Shown here: positions 56,767 to 64,000 of the stretch, piece after piece
Position numbering within the stretch: the first letter of the stretch is position 1
How the letters are laid out: each line of letters begins with the position of its first letter
From: Excoecaria cochinchinensis
Taxonomy: Eukaryota; Streptophyta; Magnoliopsida; Malpighiales; Euphorbiaceae
Assembly: GCA_947683425.1 (NCBI GenBank)
Contig: CANTUQ010000078.1
Location: 1,924,001-1,988,000 of the forward strand
DNA: 64,000 bases
Direction: 5' to 3'
Made by a program: the position numbers and the translations under genes
Notes under the pieces: generated by a model
Databases searched by the model: none
Told to the model about the DNA's origin: nothing
What the model saw: only the letters and a program-made list of their open reading frames with translations

Positions 56767-57642
56767 GATGCGGAACCCCAAGGTTAAAGAACCCGAAACC
56801 CCTAAAACACACACTTTAGCATGAACATGAACAAAGAATAAACCCCAAATTTAAAGAACCCCCAAACAACTATGTGAATGGAAACGCTTATAATAGATTG
56901 ATTTAAAACACAAGAACAGAATTCGCCACAAAGTAAATGCCTAGATAAGAATTAAAGTTCTTGATGCAAACGAAGAAGACAAACAATCCTCTCCAATGAA
57001 GAATTTGGCCAAGCCAAATAAAAGTCTCAAAATATCATAATCTCCAAGTCTAAATTACAATCTCGTTTTTGAGGAGTATTTATACTCCCTTAAGCTAATA
57101 AAAACCCTAATTAATCAAATAGGCCTTAAAACATGGGCTTTACATCAAGATAACTAAAGCCCACACTAATTAACTTAAAATACAGCCCAAAAAGCCTAAA
57201 AAGAACTAATTAAATGAACCCAAGCTAATTAAAGCCCATCTCACTTAAATAAGCCCAAAAGAATAAGTTAAGGTCTAATATATTACAAATAATCAAATAA
57301 AATAATAAATAAAAGCCTAAACTAAAAGCCCAAACAAATCAGCTCCTTAAGTCCATTAATTGGTACATGCATTGCACATGTAATGTGTCACATGATGTAC
57401 ACATGCATATGGCACATGCATAGCACATGCATGGCACATGTCAAGGTCACATGACTTACACATGTCAAGGTGTCACATGACCTGCACATGCCTCTCTTCA
57501 AAGTCTCTTTTTTGATTCGGCTTCTTCATAGCTTCAGTAAACCACCTTCAAGCCTTCTTGAACTTCCCCAAATTTGATCTCCATGAATCTGAACTTGCAA
57601 TGTTTATAATCTTGCAATGTTGACCCCCCTATGCACACATCA
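56767..57642 (-). mobile_element. 3' LTR of G (B-type start, A-type U5)
   Basis: The minus-strand start is TGATGTGTGCATAGGGG at 57642. CACATG cluster at 57365-57500 and TATAAATACTCC-type box near 57075-57085 (reverse strand). Confidence 0.9.
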
Positions 57643-59047
57643 TTCCCTCCCTCTTTAGAAAAGATTCATCCTCGAATCTTCGTCTTGTTCAAGTTGGGAA
57701 TTGGCACTTCTAGAATAAATTCATCTTCATATAAAATCTTCTGAATAGGTGGAAATAAAATGAATGCTTCTTCAACAAAGAACTCATCATGTTCCTGCAA
57801 GTTAACATAAACATTAGGAAAAACATGGTTATTCAATGCATCCTTTTTGTTCTGATCATGGTCCTTTTCTTCCTCCATGTTCAACTCAACCTCCTTAGGC
57901 ACTACAGGATCTATCATAACATACTGATCTTCCATCTCAACTACACAAGCATCTTCCTTTTTACAATCTTTTTCCATTTCACTCAAGGCAATAACATCTT
58001 CATTTACACTTATTCCTTCCTCACTCAGAACCTCATTGTCATATAAATCTATAGTATCCCGTTCAGCTTCGCAAATAATTTCTTCGACAATAACTTCCTC
58101 TTCTTTCTTTTTACCTCTTGTTTCATATACATACTTAGTAGTCTAGAAAGTTGTTTAAACTGCAATTCCATATTTTTAAAATCTTCATTTTTACTCCATT
58201 TTGAATTCCATTTATTGCTAGAATTCGAGAAGGACCTTGCCGCCCTCCTTTGCTTTTGTTGCCTCTCCACCTTCATGGCGATATTTACCAAGTCCTCCTT
58301 CATACCATAATGTTGTAAGTCCACCACATCAGCAATTTCTCTATTCAAACCTCTCATGAACCAAGCCATAGTAACCTCTTCTTCCTCTTCTATATTGGCT
58401 TTAATCATTAGCATCTCCATCTCCTTGTGATAATCCTCTACTGTTCTAGCTCCTTGGGTGAGTCTATGTAATTGCTAGTGCAACTCTCTATAATAGTAAG
58501 ATGGTACAAACCTCCTCTTCATCACTCTCTTCATTTCTTCCCAAGTAGAGATAGGTGGATCTCCATTCCTCCTTCTACTCTTAACTAACTCATTCCACCA
58601 AACCAGCGCATAGTCACTAAACTCCACTGCTGCTATCCTTACTTTCTTATCTTCAGAATAATTATGACAAGCAAAAATCATGTCCACCTTCCTTTCCCAT
58701 TCTAAATACACTTCAGCATCATTTCTACCTTTAAAGGATGGAATGTTCATCTTGATGGCATTGATGTTGCTGTCCACTTTATCTTCTCTTCTCACTCTAC
58801 CCCTCACGGATTGAACTTCATCATCTTCATCCCAATCGCCTTGATCAACCTCCTCTTGCTCATTAATCCATCTTCCCCTCCTAGCTGTTCTCCTTGAGTT
58901 GTTGGATGTTCCCCCTTTTAATTTATCCAACCTCTCTTTAACGTCCACTCTTTCCCTCAACAAATTCTCAAGGGTACCTTGCATTGCTTGTATAGCAAAC
59001 ACAACCTGTTCTATAGACATCTCCTTCTTACTAGATCCATCAGTCAT
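57643..59047 (-). pseudogene. Gag-acidic-tail ORF of G (one stop, one frameshift)
   Basis: From ATG 59047 (MTDGSSKKEMSIEQ) the Gag resembles that of A/A' (NINAIKMNIPSFKGRNDAEVYLEW) rather than that of U. A TAG at 58475 replaces a Gln codon and a small insertion near 58110 shifts the frame. The tail then resumes (SEMEKDCKKEDACVVEMEDQYV ... YEDEFILEVPIPNLNKTKIRG, to 57666). This copy shows the same tail attached to a different Gag lineage. Confidence 0.88.
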
Positions 59048-60256
59048 GGTGCTTTACCTGCAAAAGATGTTAAATAAACCAGCCTCACTACACTCCCTCA
59101 CGTGTTTACACTCAAAGAAGTGACACTCCAATCATGTTTCGCTCAAATTTAGCTTTTACCCTCCTTTAAGCTCACACTCTCAAGCCTTTTACCACTCAAG
59201 CTTGCTGTCTTTAGTTGCACTTCAGAACTCAAACTCAAGTCAAAATAGTTCACAAGCAGCAAAAGTAAAAGAATGCAATGAAAATACTTAACAAGGAAGA
59301 TAGGCACAAGACTAGAAGCAAAAGACCAAAGTGTAAAACGCTAAAATGAGCATACAAGATGAAGATATGTATGCTGTCCTAATTATGTGAATTTAACTAA
59401 CAAGAATCAAATTGTTAATTATAGTCTAATCGGAAGTAAAAACACAAAGACACCAAAAGAAGAAACTTAGAGTAGAAGAAATGACAAAACTAATGCAATC
59501 AATGCAGAAATTGAAATCTCCCTAATGAAAATTCAATTTGATACAATATGGGTTATTACACTATGACAAAATGAAAAGAAGACACAAGATGTCCAAACTA
59601 AAACAAGATTAGGAAACCCAAATGTTTGTCCAAAATAAGACAAAGATTAATCCAATATGTCTTAATAAGATCAAATAAGGAAACCCAAATGTCTAGATTA
59701 AGACAGAATGACTTATCCACTATGTCTTAATTAGTTCAAGTTTAGGAAACCCAAATGTCTAAACTAAGACAAGAATGAAACTTATCTAATTCAATGTCCT
59801 AATTTAAATAATGTCCTAATCTTTTTTTTTTCTTTTTGAATTATCTCTAAATAATTAGATAATAACAATTCTATCCTAAAGAAATACAATCCTAATTGAT
59901 CACACCAACCAAAGTTAACCCAAATTGAAAGACTTTTTTTTTAAATTTGGATGAACAGTACCATGAACAGTGTGATGAACAGTGTTGTGAACAATACGAT
60001 GAACAGTACCAATGATTTTTATTTGGTTTTTTTTATATGAATAGCTAGATAACAACTAGAAAAACGAATAACCTAAAAATCAAGATCAAATAATAAGAAA
60101 TAGCACCTAAAACAAAGCTCCCTATAATTTCGGTCCCTATGATGAACAATGGTTCCTAAATTTTAGGAATCAAATAAATTGAAGAACAATGAACAAAAAC
60201 AGCAAACAAACTAGGATAAATAAGAATTTAATCCTAATCCAGGCTCTAATACCAAA
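59048..60256 (-). other. Leader and PBS of G
   Basis: It is an element-A/S-b-type leader: GGAAACCCAAATGT repeats (59600-59760), GAACAGTR repeats (59949-60022) and A/T runs. Non-coding. Confidence 0.85.
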
Positions 60257-61121
60257 TGATGCAGAACCCCAAGGTTAAAGAACCCGAAACCCCTAAAACA
60301 CACACTTTGGCATAAACATGAACAAAGAATAAACCCCCAATCTAAAGAACCCCCAAACAACTATGTGAATGGAAACGCTTATAATAGATTGATTTAAAAC
60401 ACAAGAACAGAATTCGCCACAAAGTAAATACCTTGATAAGAATTAAAGTTCTTGATGCAAACGAAGAAGACAAACAATCCTCTCCAATGAAGAATTTGGC
60501 CAAGCCAAATAAAAGTCTCAAAATATCATAATCTCCAAGTCTGAATTACAATCTCATTTTTGAGGAGTATTTATACTCCCTTAAGCTAATAAAAACCCTA
60601 ATTAATCAAATAGGTCTTAAAACATGGGCCTTACATCAAGATAACTAAAACCCACACTAATTAACTTAAAATACAGCCCAAAAAGCCTAAAAAGAACTAA
60701 TTAAATGAGCCCAAGCTAATTAAAGCCCATCTCACTTAAATAAGCCCAAAAGAATAAGTTAAGGTCTAATATATTACAAATAATCAAATAAAAATAATAA
60801 ATAAAAGCCTAAACGAAAAGCTCAAACAAATCAGCCCCTTAAGTCCATTAATTGGCACATGCATTGCACATGTAATGTGTCACATGATGTGCACATGCAT
60901 AGCACATGCATGGCACATGTCAAGGTCACATGACTCGCACATGTCAAGGTGTCACATGACTTGCACATGCCTCTCTTCAAAGTCTCTTTTTTGATTCGGC
61001 TTCTTCATAGCTTCAGTAAACCACCTTCAAGCCTTCTTGAACTTCCCCAAATTTGATCTCCATGAATCTGAACTTGCAATGTTTATAATCTTGCAATATT
61101 GACCCCCCTGTGCACGCATCA
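60257..61121 (-). mobile_element. 5' LTR of G
   Basis: The LTR is 865 bp; its terminus TGATGCAG has one substitution. CACATG cluster at 60855-60975. Minus-strand start TGATGCGTGCACAGGGG at 61121. Confidence 0.9.
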
Positions 61122-61126
61122 AGAAC

Positions 61127-62241
61127 GCCAACATACCATGAATATTGATCATAAACAAGTGAATAAATCCCCAATCTAAAGAACCCCCAAACAAGATTGA
61201 ATGGAAACGCTTATAATAGATTGATTTAGAAAGTAAGACGAATAAGAATCAAGCATACATTAACCATGCAAATTGCCTAAGTCTAATTCTTCATACAATA
61301 GCAAGAATCAATAGAAATTAACTCTCACAAATTCAGTCAATGAAAATTTATTAATCATAAGATATGCAAAATGTAAAGTACAAATGAAGAAGTTCAGCCC
61401 TTTATATAGGCTAGGCAGCCACCCCTCCCTAGAGGAGTTATAATCAAACACTAACTCTAAGAGATAATTAATAAAATAAATAACAAAGATAATTCCTAAC
61501 CTTTATCTACATGTATTTGGCCATAATATGGACTAAGTACATGAATAAATAAAGATAAATACAATCTGAAAATAATCCTAAAAGCTAGTGATTATCCTAA
61601 GGAAAATGAATGTAGACTCAATTTTGGCTATAAGTGGAATTTGGCTAACTCACTCAAGATAAATTCATCCTATTGTTTCTCCATAAAACTCTATTCAATA
61701 ATATCCCAAAATAATAAGTATTTATCAAGGAAAACCCATTCCTAAAATTTAGGACCCCAAGTTCACCAATGTAGGCATAAAGCTAAATTTTACTCAAACC
61801 CATCCAAATTCAGCTCTCCCCTTTAAAATCCGGCCCCCTCATGTTTTCTAAGCCTTAATTAGTTATTTAGGCGCAACTCTTTAGAAGAGATAAGCCCAAC
61901 TTTAGCCTACCCACTTAAACTACCCAAAATAGTCAAATAAACCCAAAATAAAACAAACATATTCTAATCAAGCCCAATTCATTTTTATAGGTTATAGGCT
62001 GCCCAAATATACCTGCCCAAATATACTTAATTATATGTTACATAAAGAATAGAAACCAAATAAAGTGGCTTGGAGGCCCATTGCACCATTTGGCCTAAAC
62101 TTGTCTTCATAGTCCAATTTAGCTTCTTTCTCTTTTTGAACTTGCATCCTCTTTATATAAGGTCTCATGAATGTTTGTAGGACTTCTTTAAGATTCTTTG
62201 ACCTTGATTTTGTGCCATTATGCTTGGTTGTGCTCATATCA
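61127..62241 (-). mobile_element. LTR type D, main part (shared LTR of V)
   Basis: The minus-strand start is TGATATGAGCACAACC at 62241. With 56732-56766 the LTR is about 1.15 kb. The first part encodes an A-like tail (STTKHNGTKSRSKNLKE, stop at 62031), with SRSK where A types have TRSRAK. A PBS lies on its far side (56715) and a PPT at 62242, so it serves two interiors. Confidence 0.88.
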
Positions 62242-62264
62242 TCCCCTCACTCTTTAGAAAAGAT

Positions 62265-62966
62265 TCATCCTCGAATCTTCGTTTTGTTCAAATTGGGAAT
62301 GGAAACTTGTGGAATAAATTGATCTTCATAGATGATCTTGTGAACAGGTGAAAATAAAATGAATGATTCTTCAGAAAAGAACTCATGTTCCTGCAAGTCA
62401 ACAAAAACACTGGACAAAACGTGGTTAGTTTTTAATACAATCTTTTTGTTCTGATTATTATTCTCTTCATTTTCCATGTGCAATTCAGTCTCCTCATTTA
62501 ATGAAGGATCAATCATAAAATGCTGATCTTCTAACTCAATTACACAAACATCTTCCTTTTCACCTAAACAAGTGACAACATCTTCGTTTTCAATTGCCTC
62601 TTCATTATTCACCACCTCATCTTCACATAAATCTATAGCATCTCTTTCAGCTTCACAAATAATTTTTGCTACTACAAATTCCTCTTCTTTCTTTCTTTTC
62701 TCTTGTCTCATATACGTACTTAGTAGTCTAGAAAGTTGTTTAAAATGTAATTCCATATCTTTAGAATCTTCATTTTTACTATGAGTGTTAATTGATCTAC
62801 GTCGGTTTTGAATTCCACTAGACTTATCAATTATCTCCTCCACTCGATCCATCCTGGAATTTAACTTCTTAACCTCACTTAGGAATGTTTTATACATTGT
62901 TTTCACATCAGGCACACTTCCATCCTCCTCCTCATGCATTGTCTCTATTCTTTCCCTTCTTGACAT
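62265..62966 (-). CDS. Gag-N-terminus/acidic-tail protein of V (right copy), intact
   Basis: The frame is 233 codons from ATG 62966 (MSRRERIETMHEEEDG), the same start context as element A's Gag (MSRRDGKGIMSEEEEE). About 65 residues match A-type Gag N-terminus (VPDVKTMYKTFLSEVKKLNSRMD). The capsid core is absent and the protein passes directly into FKQLSRLLSTYMRQE, ICEAERDAIDL, VCVIELEDQHFMIDP, LQEHEFF, YEDQFIPQV and PNLNKTKIRG, stopping at 62265 before the LTR. It has no membrane segment, knuckle or enzyme motif. It is a third N-terminal arrangement of the tail family. Confidence 0.82.
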   Translation of the reverse strand: MSRRERIETMHEEEDGSVPDVKTMYKTFLSEVKKLNSRMDRVEEIIDKSSGIQNRRRSINTHSKNEDSKDMELHFKQLSRLLSTYMRQEKRKKEEEFVVAKIICEAERDAIDLCEDEVVNNEEAIENEDVVTCLGEKEDVCVIELEDQHFMIDPSLNEETELHMENEENNNQNKKIVLKTNHVLSSVFVDLQEHEFFSEESFILFSPVHKIIYEDQFIPQVSIPNLNKTKIRG

Positions 62967-63361
62967 GATTTATAAGCTGCAAATAAACATTAGAAGGAAA
63001 AAGAAACCTCACAATTCACTCCCTCACGTGTTTGTCTCTCAACTCATGACTTAATTCTTCGCAATTGTACTTCAGAAACAAACTCAAACAAATGTGCACA
63101 ATTAAGTAGTTTGATTTGGAAACAATGAATACTTAACAAGAACAACAACGAGTACTAATTCTAGAGACAAATTGACCAAAATTGAACAAACTTGGAAATA
63201 ACACACAAGAGATAAATTTCGTGCGCTTTAGTATATAAAGATATTCAACAATGTGCAATATTAAACTAGCGTAGTTGGAGCCAAAAACAGTTTAGACACA
63301 CAAATTGATAACTTAGAATGAAAAGAATAGACAAGAGGGATGCACTTAAGTGCGATGTTTA
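62967..63361 (-). other. Leader of V (right copy), interrupted
   Basis: It matches 55893-56290 and ends at GTTTA (63357-63361), the probable target duplication of the next LTR. Non-coding. Confidence 0.8.
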
Positions 63362-64000
63362 TGATGCGGAACCCCAAGGCTAAAGAACCCGAAACCCCTT
63401 GAACATACAATATGGCATAGACATGAATAAGAGTAAATCCCCCCTATTGAACCCCCAATCAATAAAGTGAAAGGAAACGCAAATAATTAGGTTGATTTAA
63501 ACACAAGAACAGAATTCGCCACAAGTAATTACCTTGATAAAAATTTATGTTCTTAATGCAAAAGAAGAAGACAAGCTATCCTCTCCAAAGATGAATTCGG
63601 CCAAGCCAAAAGAAATTTATCAAATTAATCAAATCTGCCTCCAATCTCGTTTTTGTGGAGTATATATACTTCCTTAAGCTAGAAAAAATCCTAATTAATC
63701 AAATAGGCCTTAAAACATGGGCCTTACACCAAGGTAACTAAAGCCCACACTAATTAACTTAAAATACAGCCCAAAAAACCTAAAAAGAACTAATTAAATG
63801 AGCCCAAGCTAATTAAAGCCCATCTCACTTAAATAAGTCCAAAAGAATAAGTTAAGGCCTAACATATTACAAATAATCAAATAAAAATAATAAATAAAGC
63901 CCTAATTAAAAGCCCAAACCAAAACAGCCCCTTAAGTCCATTAATAAGCACATGCAATGCACATGTAATGTGTCACATGATGTGCACATGCATATGACAC
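63362..64000 (-). mobile_element. B/A-type LTR, cut by window end
   Basis: It begins with the terminus TGATGCGGAACCCC and shows A-type U5, TATATATAC box (about 63662), telo-box-like CCTAATTAATC, AGCCCA motifs and the start of a CACATG cluster (63950-64000). Its U5 has a C-like stretch (CCCTATTGAACCCCCAATC), so it is again mosaic. The other end is outside. Confidence 0.85.

Larger units (their letters stand above)
56767..61121 (-). mobile_element. Element G: full-length non-autonomous Gag-tail element
   Basis: The element is 4355 bp with AGAAC at 56762-56766 and 61122-61126. It has a 3' LTR 56767-57642 (876 bp), broken Gag-tail ORF, leader, PBS 60243-60256 (GCTCTAATACCAAA, one mismatch) and 5' LTR 60257-61121 (865 bp). 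The LTR length difference is mainly a CATGCATATGGCA repeat unit. It has no enzymatic domain. Confidence 0.94.

Noticed and set aside
1..64000. Host protein-coding genes
   Set aside because: Every substantial frame belongs to Gag, Pol, the tail family or an LTR; no intron-exon structure or unrelated conserved protein could be supported.

Overview
The window is AT-rich plant DNA made entirely of nested, broken and recombined LTR retrotransposons. I see no host gene, rRNA, tRNA or CRISPR array. A plant is indicated by three things: the primer-binding sites match plant initiator tRNA-Met (core TGGTATCAGAGC); the polyproteins are Ty3/gypsy, of the type I associate with the CRM clade of plant chromoviruses (Gag, CCHC knuckle, protease, RT, RNase H, integrase, no chromodomain); and the LTR promoters carry plant-type telo-boxes and TGGGCY motifs. 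CRM relatives often lie in (peri)centromeric DNA, but the sequence alone cannot place this window on a chromosome.

LTRs are named here by their first bases and by what they encode. Type A starts TGATGCGAGCACGACC and A' starts TGATGTGAGC. Type B starts TGATGCGTGCACAGGGG, type C TGATACGGAT, and type D TGATATGAGC. All end in GCATCA. In these elements the pol reading frame runs through the polypurine tract into the 3' LTR, so the first 150-340 bp of the LTR encode the protein C-terminus.

Layout. 1-686 is a D LTR end inside the leader of a minus-strand element E1 (687-2472). 2473-3693 holds an RNase H scrap and a leader scrap X. P1 (plus) starts with a C LTR at 3694. Its leader is split by a solo C LTR (5091-5974, TSD AAACC) and by full-length element A (6174-18035, TSD GGAAT). 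Element A's 3' LTR is itself split by composite F (13622-17903, minus, TSD AATCT). P1 gag debris (19114-19779) is followed by an LTR scrap and P2 gag-pol (19898-23300, decayed). 23301-26256 is a chimera of two non-autonomous elements, Q1 and Q2. R gag-pol (26275-30052 and 44580-45553, C-type 3' LTR to 46174) is split by composite S (30053-44574, minus, TSD TGCTG). S in turn contains A' (31278-38384, minus, TSD CACTC), an intact, probably autonomous element. 46175-46525 is a plus leader with a gag start (W), joined head-on to minus element T (46521-52388). U (52389-55448, plus) is a non-autonomous element with an intact 516-codon Gag-acidic fusion. It interrupts V (minus, 55449-63361), a tandem structure sharing one D LTR, which is split by element G (56767-61121, TSD AGAAC). 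Another B-like LTR begins at 63362 and runs off the end.

How the parts work together. Autonomous CRM-like elements (A', formerly A, R, P2, T) encode the full replication machinery. A second, non-autonomous group (F, S-a, S-b, Q, U, V, G) carries the same PBS, PPT and LTR signals but encodes only a Gag piece, or no Gag, fused to a conserved acidic tail. It presumably depends on the autonomous group for replication. The acidic-tail group, its exchangeable N-termini, the three-LTR composites and the modular LTRs are the most unusual content here.
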